Assembly: GCA_045565995.1 (NCBI GenBank)
Contig: JBJLEF010000008.1
Location: 124,001 to 188,000, forward strand
Direction of reading: 5' to 3'
Length of the DNA stretch: 64,000 nt
From: UBA721 sp002705165
GTDB lineage: Bacteria > Planctomycetota > Planctomycetia > Pirellulales > Pirellulaceae
A program made the translations under genes and the position numbers. Below are positions 24,735 to 34,334 of the stretch, in pieces. Every line of letters starts with the position of its first letter. The stretch's first letter is position 1. The notes under the pieces are model-generated. The model was not told the origin of the DNA and searched no databases. It was given only the letters and a program-made list of their open reading frames with translations.

Positions 24735-26426
24735 CTAATCCTGTTGTTTACTTACCAAAGGTGGCCGACGTAAGTGGTAGTCCGTCTGTTGCTGAAATAC
24801 CTTCGCGGCATTAAGAATCGTTACTTCGTCAAACAACCGTCCCACAAATTGAATGCTCTGCGGTTGACGAGATTCCCCATTGTCAATAAATCCACTTGGC
24901 ATCGCAATGGAAGGGTGACCTGTCATATTCGTGATCAACAATTCATCACCACCTGAAGAAACAAAGAAATCGATCTCACTCATCAACTTTTGCATCTTTT
25001 CCTGCATTCGTCTTCGAATCCGAAGCGCTCTAATATATTCGACTGCTGGAACATATTCAGCCCGACGGAACAATGCTGGCCACGAATTCAGCCCTTCCTC
25101 AATACCTTCACGTGTCAGCGGATCAAACTGCGCGGCTGCTTCTGAATAAAGAATCGTTACCAACGGCCACGTAGGGATATCCTTAGGCAACTGAATCGGT
25201 ACGAGCTTGACACCTCGCTCCTTGAGAATCTGCAATTCTTCCCGGTCTTTAACGTCCTGCTCGCCTTCAATGTAACCAACCTTAAGCTTCTTGAAATCAA
25301 CCGTTTGAGGCCACTCAAAGGGCACATCCACCACAGAAGGATCATCCCCCCCTTTTCCCTGTATCGCTTCAAAAACGAAGCCGCAGTCATCAGCACTACG
25401 GCATAGCGGTCCCAGTTTATCCATGCTCCAACTCAGTGCCATACAGCCATCACGCGATACCCGGCCAAACGTAGGACGCAAACCTGTAACGCCACAACGA
25501 ATTGACGGAGAGACGATACTGCCAAGCGTTTCACTTCCGATTGAAAATCCAACACAGCCTGCTGCTGTCGCACTTGCCGAACCAGCACTCGAACCACTCG
25601 AGCCCTGCTCAATATTCCAAGGATTACGAGTCGGACCACCATACCACTGATCCCCCATCGCCAATGCTCCCAGTGAAAGTTTGGCGACTAACACCGCATC
25701 CTGCGCATCAAGTTTCTCCAATACATAGGCTTTATGATCAATCACCCGATCCTTGAACTGAGGAGCACCCCATGTGGTGGGATAACCAGGATAAGCCATT
25801 AAATCTTTGGCTCCATACGGAATGCCTGTCAATGGCTTAGAGAAGCCGGAACGGCGATGCTTTGAAGTGTCAAGCAATCTAGCCTTCTCCATCGCAACTT
25901 CTTCTGTCAGGTTCACCACAAACTTGAGCTGAGGATTGTACTTCTTCAATCGACTTAGATAGATTTCCGTAAGATGCGTTGCTTTAATCTCACCACGAAG
26001 TAACAAATCGTGTTGTTGGCGAAGAGGCAAAAATGCCAGATCTTCATCACTTCCGGGAACTTCAGCCCGACGGTAACTGCCTTGATCTTCCGGCTTGCTT
26101 TTCCTTGGTGTCTGCCCCGGTTGAAGATGTAGCTTAAGCGCCGGCCACGTATCATAACCAACCTCGAACGATCGTAATGCCTGAAGATCCTGAAGAGTAC
26201 GGGTTAGGCCGTCAGCCGTCTGAATTCGCTGATCCTCCGTAAGCTCAATCCCGGAAATCCACTCGGCTTGTTTGATCATTTCGACAGTAACTGCCTGAGC
26301 TGAGGTGGCCTGAACAGCCAGTGCTCGATGGAACGAAACTGTGCCAATGCCGGTTGCACTTAACCACCCCATCAATTGACGTCGATTTAATGCATTTCTG
26401 TTCTTTTCACTTGTCGATTCAGTCAT
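24735..26426 (-). CDS. Exported amidase-signature hydrolase
   Basis: The 563-residue protein belongs to the amidase signature family with a Ser-cisSer-Lys triad. The Lys lies in IPYGAKDLMAYPG and the Ser-rich loop is EQGSSGSSAGSASA, followed by FSIGSETLGSIVSPS. The start at 26426 gives a Tat-like leader NRRQLMGWLSATGIGTVSF after a 12-residue polar head. The frame extends to 26471, but this adds only an Arg-rich stretch. The large insert between residues 30 and 150 precedes the amidase domain. It probably acts outside the cytoplasm on an amide, with the nitrilase-like enzyme processing the product inside. The family also includes GatA, but export and length exclude that role. Confidence 0.85.
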   Translation of the reverse strand: MTESTSEKNRNALNRRQLMGWLSATGIGTVSFHRALAVQATSAQAVTVEMIKQAEWISGIELTEDQRIQTADGLTRTLQDLQALRSFEVGYDTWPALKLHLQPGQTPRKSKPEDQGSYRRAEVPGSDEDLAFLPLRQQHDLLLRGEIKATHLTEIYLSRLKKYNPQLKFVVNLTEEVAMEKARLLDTSKHRRSGFSKPLTGIPYGAKDLMAYPGYPTTWGAPQFKDRVIDHKAYVLEKLDAQDAVLVAKLSLGALAMGDQWYGGPTRNPWNIEQGSSGSSAGSASATAAGCVGFSIGSETLGSIVSPSIRCGVTGLRPTFGRVSRDGCMALSWSMDKLGPLCRSADDCGFVFEAIQGKGGDDPSVVDVPFEWPQTVDFKKLKVGYIEGEQDVKDREELQILKERGVKLVPIQLPKDIPTWPLVTILYSEAAAQFDPLTREGIEEGLNSWPALFRRAEYVPAVEYIRALRIRRRMQEKMQKLMSEIDFFVSSGGDELLITNMTGHPSIAMPSGFIDNGESRQPQSIQFVGRLFDEVTILNAAKVFQQQTDYHLRRPPLVSKQQD

Positions 26427-26622
26427 TGTTTTCACTCTGTTTTCGCATCTTTCCCTCGCTACAACCCGCACAACCGCAACTAAACCGGGCGCTTCTACGA
26501 TTAGTTATAACCTGTCTTCAGAGTGTCCTTGTCCATCTTGAAAACCGAGTTGATAATCGAAGGGTAGTGGACTAACCAATCTGACCATCCGAACTAACGC
26601 AAAGTATTCTCAGGATTCTATC

Positions 26623-29160
26623 ATGACCGTGCAGGAGTCTGCCAATCAAACCCAGCAAGATCGCCGTGGAAAGTCCTGGCTACAGCACTTAGGAAAGGTG
26701 GCCGGTCCTGTTGTCTTCGTTGTCATCGGCTTCGCGGCGATTTCCATCTGGCTGACCATCGACTGGTACTCCTCTGCCCTCTCGGATGAAATCAATCCGG
26801 TTTACGTCGGCAAAAACAAGTGTATTGAGTGTCACCAACAGGAAGCCGAGAAATGGACCGGTTCTCACCATGATTTGGCCATGCAGATTCCTACCGAGGA
26901 GTCCGTTTTAGGCGACTTTAACAATGCTACGCTGGAACATCACGGTGTGAACTCCACGATGTTCCGTCGCGGCGGAACATTCATGGTCAACACGGAGGGG
27001 GAAGACGGTGAAATGCATGACTTTGAGATTAAATTTGTCTTTGGTGTCGACCCGCTTCAACAATACCTTGTGGAATTTGACCGAGCCAAAGTTCAACCGG
27101 AAAACGAAGTCGCCAGACTTCAGGTATTACGTATTTCCTGGGATACAAAAAACAGCAGATGGTTTCACCTTGATCCTCCGGATGTTCACGAGAAACTGGA
27201 ACCCGAAGATGATCTCCACTGGACTGGTGTAGCCCAGCGTTGGAACAATATGTGTGCCGATTGCCACAGCACCAACCTCCAAAAGAACTTTGATCCCCAA
27301 ACAAACCGTTACCACACAACTTTTAGTGAAATCAATGTAAGCTGTGAAACTTGCCACGGCCCTGGCAGTGTCCATGTGGAATTAGCTGAAGCGAAGTCGC
27401 TATTCTGGGATCGCGAACACGGTTACGGACTACCGAAGCTTAAAGGCCAAGACCCGGCAACGATTGAACGAAAGATTCAATCATGTGCTCCCTGCCATTC
27501 GCGTCGCCGCATCGTCCATCCGGACTTTTCGGGGGGAGATAATTTTCATGATCACTTTGCCGGTGAGCCAATGCGACCAGAGACTTATCATAAAGACGGC
27601 CAGATCATGGATGAAGTATACGTCTTCGGTTCTTTTATTCAGAGTAAAATGTATCACAAGGGCATCCAGTGCACCGACTGTCACGATCCACATAGTGTCA
27701 AAGTCAAATACGATGACAATCGGCTCTGTACTTCCTGTCATCAACATCCGGCGAAAAAGTATGACACTCCCGATCATCATTATCATAAGCCGGGAAGCAA
27801 GGGAGCATCCTGTGTGGAATGTCATATGCCTGAAACAACCTACATGGGCGTTGATGCCCGAAGAGACCATAGCCTGAGAGTTCCACGCCCTGACCTGAGC
27901 CTGAAAATTGGGACTCCCAATGCCTGTGTCAAATGCCACCTTGAAGATAACATAGCTCCGTCAGCCAAACTGGCTGACGGACGTAAAGAAGAATTACACA
28001 TCAAACAGTATATCGATTGGGTCCGACTTGCCTACGACGGAGAAAAAGATGTCCAAGAACAGCTCGGCACCTTGAATACTTGGGCTAACGAAGCGGTACT
28101 CAAATGGTATCCTGATTCCAAACATCGAGGAATGCACTTTGGCGAAACTCTGCATTCAGCCTGGGCTCTAAGTGAAAATGCCAACGACAGTATCATTGAC
28201 CTCTTCGATGACCCTGACGCTCCAGCCATTGCCAAGGCATCTGCATTGATCTGGCTGGATCCCTCTCGCAGTTCAGATGCGCTTGAAGTTATCCTGGCTT
28301 CCTTGAAAAATCCCAATGAACCCCAACTTCGAGTCGCCGCAATTCTTGCTCTGCAAAACTATCGGGACCTCGGCAGTAGTAAGAATCCATATACAACCGT
28401 ACGCAATCATGTCATCCCTCTCTTAAATGATCCGATCCGCTCGGTGCGCACCGCCGCCGCTCAGGTTACCTCAGGGATCCCCTCCAATTCCTGGCCAACT
28501 GGCGCTATCACGTCATTCCAAAATGCTTTGCAGGAGCTGGAAAAAGGATTAATGGTGAATAATGACCGCGCTGCTACACATCTCACGCTTGGCAGTATCT
28601 ATGAAAATCTGGGACAACACGCCAAGGCAGAAAAAGCCTATCGTCTGGCAATTCAGGTGGAACCGAACGCAACCGGGCCGCGGTCTAACCTAGCTGAATT
28701 ATTCACCAGACTTGCTGAAAATATGGCCCGACAGTATCAACAAAACCCACAGCAGGCTCCGCCCAACCTTAGGGAGAAAATCCAGAATTACCTCTTGGAA
28801 GCAGAAATGCTTCGCAAAGACGAATTCATCAATTTTGAACGGGATGCTTCCTATGCTCCCGAGAATGCTGCGGTCCAGTATCGATACGGGTTAGCTCTTT
28901 ATCGTAACGATCAGTTGGACGACGCCGTGAACGTGCTCAGAAAAGTACACGAACTCGAACCTCGTACTCCCGTTTACATGATTGCTCTAAGTCGGTTACT
29001 CCAAACTACCGGACAATATGAAGAAGCGCTTAAAATCGCTGAAAAACTGATCGAAATCGAACCACAACACCAAGGATTCGTAGAAGAGCTGAAAACACAA
29101 ATAAAAAAACAGGGTACCGAAACAGAACCGACGCCTCCAAACGCTTCAAGCGAAGGGTAG
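26623..29160 (+). CDS. Octaheme c-type cytochrome with C-terminal TPR domain
   Basis: The 845-residue protein has one N-terminal membrane segment (VAGPVVFVVIGFAAISIW) and eight C-x-x-C-H heme sites: CIECH, CADCH, CETCH, CAPCH, CTDCH, CTSCH, CVECH and CVKCH, all between about residues 65 and 440. Many extra His residues could be distal ligands. After a helical HEAT-like stretch, residues from about 640 on form TPR repeats (AATHLTLGSIYENLGQHAKAE, then AAVQYRYGLALYRNDQLDDA). It is anchored with the hemes outside the cytoplasm. Similar cytochrome/TPR fusions are common in planctomycetes and are related to the c554/NrfA-type multiheme group. The electron donor and acceptor are unknown. The gene starts a tight run with the GalU-like and kinase genes. 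Confidence 0.88.
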   Translation: MTVQESANQTQQDRRGKSWLQHLGKVAGPVVFVVIGFAAISIWLTIDWYSSALSDEINPVYVGKNKCIECHQQEAEKWTGSHHDLAMQIPTEESVLGDFNNATLEHHGVNSTMFRRGGTFMVNTEGEDGEMHDFEIKFVFGVDPLQQYLVEFDRAKVQPENEVARLQVLRISWDTKNSRWFHLDPPDVHEKLEPEDDLHWTGVAQRWNNMCADCHSTNLQKNFDPQTNRYHTTFSEINVSCETCHGPGSVHVELAEAKSLFWDREHGYGLPKLKGQDPATIERKIQSCAPCHSRRRIVHPDFSGGDNFHDHFAGEPMRPETYHKDGQIMDEVYVFGSFIQSKMYHKGIQCTDCHDPHSVKVKYDDNRLCTSCHQHPAKKYDTPDHHYHKPGSKGASCVECHMPETTYMGVDARRDHSLRVPRPDLSLKIGTPNACVKCHLEDNIAPSAKLADGRKEELHIKQYIDWVRLAYDGEKDVQEQLGTLNTWANEAVLKWYPDSKHRGMHFGETLHSAWALSENANDSIIDLFDDPDAPAIAKASALIWLDPSRSSDALEVILASLKNPNEPQLRVAAILALQNYRDLGSSKNPYTTVRNHVIPLLNDPIRSVRTAAAQVTSGIPSNSWPTGAITSFQNALQELEKGLMVNNDRAATHLTLGSIYENLGQHAKAEKAYRLAIQVEPNATGPRSNLAELFTRLAENMARQYQQNPQQAPPNLREKIQNYLLEAEMLRKDEFINFERDASYAPENAAVQYRYGLALYRNDQLDDAVNVLRKVHELEPRTPVYMIALSRLLQTTGQYEEALKIAEKLIEIEPQHQGFVEELKTQIKKQGTETEPTPPNASSEG

Positions 29161-29166
29161 TCCAGC

Positions 29167-30066
29167 ATGACAATCAACATTGCCATCGTCCCTGTAGCAG
29201 GATTAGGCACCAGCGTCTTACCGCTCACGAAGAGCCAGCCTAAAGAGATGCTGGCAGTAGGTCGCAAGCCGGTAGTGCAATATGTTGTTGAAGAACTGGC
29301 ATCAAATGGCATTGAACGAATACTGTTCATTACAGCGCAGGGCAAGTCCTCTATTGCCGCGCACTTTGATATTGATGAAAACCTCATCCAATACCTGCGT
29401 GAAAAAGGGCGTGAAAGCAACTTAGTCGAATTGGATTACGAGCGACAAAACATTGAATACTTCTACACTCGCCAACGTCGGCAACTCGGACTGGGGCATG
29501 CTGTCCTTTGCGCTGAACCTCTTGTTGGCAGGGAACCGGCTGTTGTCGCTCTCGGAGACTCCATTATTGGGCGTCACGCATCGAGCAACATTGTTTCACG
29601 AATGGTTGACGCGTATGAGTCCGAAAAAGCTGATGCGGTGATCGCACTGGAACCAGTGCCGGCATCCCATGTCGACCAATACGGGATCGTCGATGTCCGT
29701 GATGAAAATGCAGATTATCTAAGGATAACTGGTGCTCTTGAAAAACCGACTATCGCTGACGCTCCTACGACTCTTTCAATCGCGGCGCGCTACGTCTTTA
29801 GCCCTGCAATTTATGAAGCTTTGAAAGACACTTCAACGGACCGCAATGGAAATCTTCAACTCACAGACGCCATTGCTTACCTGATTGATCGGGGAGCCAA
29901 GGTGGTAGGAATTAAGCTCCGACCAGATGTAAAGAGATACGATATTGGTAACTTTGATAGCTATTTCAAGACATTTCTAGAGTTTACACTCACCGATCCC
30001 ATATATGGGACAGAGATGCAATCCTACGTTCGCAACTGCCTGAAACACCAAGAAGAACAGGACTAG
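29167..30066 (+). CDS. galU: GalU-like UTP-sugar-1-phosphate uridylyltransferase
   Basis: The 299-residue nucleotidyltransferase aligns with UTP-glucose-1-phosphate uridylyltransferase: IAIVPVAGLGT at the N-terminus, QPKEMLAVGRKPVVQYVVEE, GLGHAVLCAEPLVG, and the C-terminal VKRYDIGNFDSYFKTFLEF. The signature normally reads GLGTR-x-LP. Here it is GLGTSVLP, with Ser16 in place of the Arg that contacts the nucleotide phosphates. It lies 6 bp after the cytochrome gene and 3 bp before a glucuronokinase-like gene. A preference for glucuronic acid 1-phosphate or another sugar phosphate, giving UDP-glucuronate, is a reasonable inference. Plain GalU activity is the alternative. Confidence 0.82.
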   Translation: MTINIAIVPVAGLGTSVLPLTKSQPKEMLAVGRKPVVQYVVEELASNGIERILFITAQGKSSIAAHFDIDENLIQYLREKGRESNLVELDYERQNIEYFYTRQRRQLGLGHAVLCAEPLVGREPAVVALGDSIIGRHASSNIVSRMVDAYESEKADAVIALEPVPASHVDQYGIVDVRDENADYLRITGALEKPTIADAPTTLSIAARYVFSPAIYEALKDTSTDRNGNLQLTDAIAYLIDRGAKVVGIKLRPDVKRYDIGNFDSYFKTFLEFTLTDPIYGTEMQSYVRNCLKHQEEQD

Positions 30067-30069
30067 GAC

Positions 30070-31068
30070 ATGGAGATCATTCGCCGTCGCGCCTATGCTC
30101 GGGCCGGCCTCATCGGCAACCCATCTGATGGCTACAACGGGAAGACCATTGCCGTTCTGGTTCCGAATTACTTCGCCGAAGTCGTACTCTACGAATGGCA
30201 AGAATTAGAGATTGTACCCAGCCAGGATGACCAGTCAAAATTCAGCTCCATTCAAAACCTTGCAACCGACGTGCAATTACACGGCTACTACGGTGGCATA
30301 CGTCTCGTCAAAGCCACAATCAAAAAATTCTTAGAATACTGTCAGGGTCGTCACGAACTACACGATCGTAATTTTTCAATCCGCTACGAGAGTTCAATTC
30401 CACGAGCCGTGGGCATGGCCGGTTCGAGTGGTATCATCGTCGCGACGCTGAGAGCATTGATGGATTTTTACGAACTTGAAATTCCGATCGCAGTCCAGCC
30501 GTCACTGGTCCTCAGCGTGGAACGGCAAGAACTTGGAATCCAGGGGGGATTACAAGATCGAGTTGTGCAATGTTTCGGGGAGCCGGTCTATATGGACTTT
30601 AGTAAAGAAGCAATGCATGAATCCCACGGGCTCATGTGTGGCCATTACAGCCCTGTCCCCAAAGACAAGCTACCTCCGCTCTATATTGCATTCGACCAAT
30701 CCACTGGAGAGCCAACCGAAGTATTTCACAACAATCTGCGGGGCCGATTCGATCAAGGAGAAAAGGCTGTTGTTACAGCAATGGCTAAGTTTGCCGAACT
30801 CACCGTAATGGGACTTCAAGCAATCGAAACCGGGAACCATCAACAATTGGCCGGAATCATTGACGAGAACTTTAATATTCGCAGATCGATCTGCCAACTC
30901 CCAACCGGTCAGATTCAAATGGTAGAGGTAGCAAGATCAGTGGGCGCGAGTGCTAAATTCGCCGGTTCCGGTGGAGCAATCGTAGGAACCTATGCGGACG
31001 AGAGAATGTTGAATCAATTAAGTCAGCAACTTGAAGCAATCGGGTGTAAGGTCCACGCCATCAACTAG
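30070..31068 (+). CDS. GHMP kinase, glucuronokinase-like
   Basis: The 332-residue protein is a GHMP kinase closest in motif content to plant glucuronokinase. It begins RRRAYARAGLIGNPSDGYNG, has the ATP-binding loop PRAVGMAGSSGIIVATLRAL near residues 115-135, RQELGIQGGLQDRVVQ in the middle, and the C-terminal AKFAGSGGAIVG. Glucuronokinase phosphorylates D-glucuronate at C1. It starts 3 bp after the GalU-like gene, which would convert that product into UDP-glucuronate; together they would form a salvage path. Other GHMP sugar kinases (galacturonokinase, fucokinase, L-arabinokinase) cannot be ruled out from sequence alone. Confidence 0.78.
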   Translation: MEIIRRRAYARAGLIGNPSDGYNGKTIAVLVPNYFAEVVLYEWQELEIVPSQDDQSKFSSIQNLATDVQLHGYYGGIRLVKATIKKFLEYCQGRHELHDRNFSIRYESSIPRAVGMAGSSGIIVATLRALMDFYELEIPIAVQPSLVLSVERQELGIQGGLQDRVVQCFGEPVYMDFSKEAMHESHGLMCGHYSPVPKDKLPPLYIAFDQSTGEPTEVFHNNLRGRFDQGEKAVVTAMAKFAELTVMGLQAIETGNHQQLAGIIDENFNIRRSICQLPTGQIQMVEVARSVGASAKFAGSGGAIVGTYADERMLNQLSQQLEAIGCKVHAIN

Positions 31069-31186
31069 CCAAGCACTCACTTAACAGTTCCAGGTTCATC
31101 CCTGACTGCGGATCAACCCATTGACTTCCGATGGTTGATATCTGCTAAAATGGGAGCATTCATTCACTCTCATCATCCCCAGTACA

Positions 31187-34100
31187 ATGCGGCATTTCAT
31201 ATTAATCCTTGGCTTTTACTTTCTCCCGTTGCCGGTTCTTTCGGCAGCTCCGACAGTTTCGTTTAGCAAAGAAGTACTGCCGATCCTTGCGGAGAATTGT
31301 TTTCAATGCCATGGCCCTGACGACAGCACTCGGGAGGCCAATTTACGGTTAGATTTGTTCGAAGACGCCATTCGTCCACGCGATGGCTATCAGGTCATCA
31401 TGCCAGGCAATGTTGCCAAGAGTGATTTGATAAATCGAATTCTCTCCGACGATGACTCTATCAAAATGCCCCCCACAGACTTCGACAAACATTTATCGAA
31501 GTCAGACATTGTCATTCTGCAAAACTGGATTGCCAATGGCGCCCCATATGAACAACACTGGTCTTTTAAGCCGGTGGTCAAACCGGAGTTACCACCTGTC
31601 AGTAAAAAAACACGCCGTTGGCAACGCAATGAAATCGACACCTTTGTCGGCCACAAATTAGAATCGGAAAACACCACACCTTCACGAGAGGCTGTTGCTA
31701 CCACGTTAGCTCGACGATTATCTCTCGACATTACCGGCCTACCCCCGTCACCTCAAGCCGTTCAGGCATTTATAACCAATTATGATCCGACGAATACAGA
31801 GGATACGGTCTATGCAGACTATGTCAACGCATTGTTAGAGTCCCCACATTACGGAGAGCGGATGGCCATGTTCTGGCTTGACGCAGCTAGGTATAGTGAC
31901 ACCGACGGTTACCAAAGTGACTCAACCCGAAGTAATTGGCCCTGGAAAGATTGGGTGATCAACGCTTTCAACTCGAACATGCCTTTTGATCAATTCACGA
32001 TAGAACAGTTTGCCGGGGATCTACTCCCCGACGCGACAGCAGAACAAACGCTGGCAACCTGTTTTCATCGAAACCACATGGCCAATGGAGAAGGTGGAAG
32101 ACACCCGGAAGAATCCCGGATTGAATATGTGATCGATCGCGTAAATACAACCGGAACGGTTTGGTTAGGTGTCACACTCGGTTGTTGCCAATGTCACTCA
32201 CATAAATACGACCCCATCTCTCATCAGTCTTATTACGAAATGTTTAGTTTCTTCAACAGTATTGATGAAGACGGCAAAGCCGGAGGTGGCGCCAAGCCAT
32301 TTCTGTCCTACAAGCCAACCACCGTCGAACCGCACATTGCCACCGCACAAAAACTCGTCAACGACCGACTTCAGGCTGAACGGGCTGAACACACTTTAGC
32401 TGAACAAAGATTCAACGAGTGGTTTGCCCTGACGATCGAGAGTTTAACTGACGACTATCAGGCCTGGCGGGTTTTTGCACCAACTTCCATGGCCAGTGCC
32501 TTTGGAACCCAACTTACTCAGGTTGATGATGGACTAATCTCGACCGATGACAAAAATCCACACCACGAGGACTTTCAGCTTATCGGCAAGCCCGATTTAA
32601 GCCGTGTTACGGGGATAAGAATTGAAGTACCGCCTGCCGAGCAAAATACAAACGGGGCCTTTTCTCGTAGTGAGTCCGGGCACTTTATCCTGACTGATGT
32701 CAAACTTCGGGTCGTCTCAACAGCCACGTCGACGGTCCGCGATATCAAATTTGCGCAGGCGATTGCCGATCACCAGGCCGACCGCGGCAAGTACAACGGA
32801 TACGGCCTCGTCGCTCACATCCTGGACGATGATCCACGTAATGGCTGGGCCTCCTTTGACTCGGACACTAAAACCTCGCGAATGGCTATCTTAGCTCTGG
32901 AAAAACCGCTTGTGTTGACCCCCGAAGAGTCCATTTATCTCGAACTCCAACAACGATCACTCCAAGGCTCTCATAATCTGGGGGCTTTTAGGATTTTTGT
33001 AACAGACCGTGTGGGCAAAGCCGTTCGGTCACTGGATAAAGCTCCTCTACAAAAACTGGCTGAATCACTTAAAGCATCACCAGACGAAATCAATTCAGAT
33101 TTGCGAAATGAGCTGTTTCAGCAATTTCTGATCGATGACATTGCGTATCAACGAGTAAAACAACCGCTTAATCAGGCGCAAGCTCAGTTGAGCGAATTTA
33201 AGAGTGCAGCCGGCGACAAACGAGTCATGGTATTATCAGAACGCGCGGAACCTCGAAAAAACCACATTCTTTTAAGAGGCGTTTGGGATGCCCGAGGGGA
33301 TGAAGTAGTAGCAGGCGTACCTCCTGTTTTAGGCACCCTTCCGAAAGACGCTCCACGCAACCGACTCGGATTAGCGCAATGGCTTGTAAATCACAAGAAC
33401 CCTCTCACTGCCCGCGTCACCACGAATCACGTCTGGCGACTTATTATGGGAAAGGGCCTGGTACGCACGGCCGAAGACTTTGGTATTCAAGGAGAACTGC
33501 CAACTCACCCACAGCTTCTGGATTGGCTAGCTACAGATCTGATGGAGAACAAGTGGGATCTAAAGGAACTCATTCGCAAGATCGTTGCCAGTGCTACTTA
33601 TCGCCAATCATCGAATCTGGGAGAAGATAAACGAAACCTGCTTGAGCAAGATCCCGAGAATCGCCTGCTGGCCCGAGCTGAGCGATACCGCATGCCGGCC
33701 TGGATGATTCGTGACTCCGCACTAATGGCTAGTGAGTTGCTCGACACTTCGATTGGCGGTCCTCCCGTTCGTCCCTACCAACCAATCGGCGTTTGGGCAG
33801 ATATCACCATGGGCCGATTCAAGTATTCACCAAGTCAGGGTGATTCCCAATTCCGCCGCACCGTCTATGCATTCTGGCGGCGTAGTGCCGCTCCGGCTTT
33901 TCTGTTTGATAATGCAAAACGACGCGTTTGCCAGGTTAAAACCCCAATCACCAACACTCCGCTGCAGGCCCTGACGTTAATGAATGACCTAACCTATCTC
34001 GAAGCCTCCCGGGTTCTTGCACAAAATGCCGCGGCCTCCTCTGACTTGATTCCAGAACAGATCACGTTCATTTATCAGCATTTACTAAGTCGAAACCCAA

Positions 34101-34330
34101 ATACTGAAGAATTAAAAATCGTACAACTACAGCTCGAAGAACTCGAAACCTTCTATCAATCGCATCCGGATCAAGCAAAACGTTATCTTCGTCATGGACA
34201 ACCGGAAACCATTCCCAACTTTGCCCGTGAATCTTTCCATGATAAAAAACAGCAGGCCTCAGGTCTTGCGGCACTCAGCAGCATTACATCGATGATCATG
34301 AACCTTGATGAAACCATTACCCGTGAGTAG
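31187..34330 (+). CDS. Planctomycete cytochrome/DUF1549/DUF1553 exported protein
   Basis: The 1047-residue protein has a Sec signal peptide (MRHFILILGFYFLPLPVLSA). A heme-binding Planctomycete cytochrome C domain follows with C38-F-Q-C-H (CFQCHGPDDSTREANLRL). The DUF1549 part contains a second C-x-x-C-H (GCCQCHSHKYDP), and the DUF1553 part lies toward the C-terminus (GLAQWLVNHKNPLTARV, TPLQALTLMNDLTYLEASR). A galactose-binding-like insert lies between them. These proteins are a hallmark of planctomycetes, are exported and nearly always precede a DUF1501 gene, as here. They are suspected to act on complex or sulfated polysaccharides, but the reaction is not established. Confidence 0.93.
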   Translation: MRHFILILGFYFLPLPVLSAAPTVSFSKEVLPILAENCFQCHGPDDSTREANLRLDLFEDAIRPRDGYQVIMPGNVAKSDLINRILSDDDSIKMPPTDFDKHLSKSDIVILQNWIANGAPYEQHWSFKPVVKPELPPVSKKTRRWQRNEIDTFVGHKLESENTTPSREAVATTLARRLSLDITGLPPSPQAVQAFITNYDPTNTEDTVYADYVNALLESPHYGERMAMFWLDAARYSDTDGYQSDSTRSNWPWKDWVINAFNSNMPFDQFTIEQFAGDLLPDATAEQTLATCFHRNHMANGEGGRHPEESRIEYVIDRVNTTGTVWLGVTLGCCQCHSHKYDPISHQSYYEMFSFFNSIDEDGKAGGGAKPFLSYKPTTVEPHIATAQKLVNDRLQAERAEHTLAEQRFNEWFALTIESLTDDYQAWRVFAPTSMASAFGTQLTQVDDGLISTDDKNPHHEDFQLIGKPDLSRVTGIRIEVPPAEQNTNGAFSRSESGHFILTDVKLRVVSTATSTVRDIKFAQAIADHQADRGKYNGYGLVAHILDDDPRNGWASFDSDTKTSRMAILALEKPLVLTPEESIYLELQQRSLQGSHNLGAFRIFVTDRVGKAVRSLDKAPLQKLAESLKASPDEINSDLRNELFQQFLIDDIAYQRVKQPLNQAQAQLSEFKSAAGDKRVMVLSERAEPRKNHILLRGVWDARGDEVVAGVPPVLGTLPKDAPRNRLGLAQWLVNHKNPLTARVTTNHVWRLIMGKGLVRTAEDFGIQGELPTHPQLLDWLATDLMENKWDLKELIRKIVASATYRQSSNLGEDKRNLLEQDPENRLLARAERYRMPAWMIRDSALMASELLDTSIGGPPVRPYQPIGVWADITMGRFKYSPSQGDSQFRRTVYAFWRRSAAPAFLFDNAKRRVCQVKTPITNTPLQALTLMNDLTYLEASRVLAQNAAASSDLIPEQITFIYQHLLSRNPNTEELKIVQLQLEELETFYQSHPDQAKRYLRHGQPETIPNFARESFHDKKQQASGLAALSSITSMIMNLDETITRE

Positions 34331-34334
34331 ATTC

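Noticed and set aside
31121..31151. TTGACT and TAAAAT upstream of the cytochrome/DUF1553 gene as a promoter
   Set aside because: The spacer is 19 bp and the match is only fair; I could not separate it from chance.
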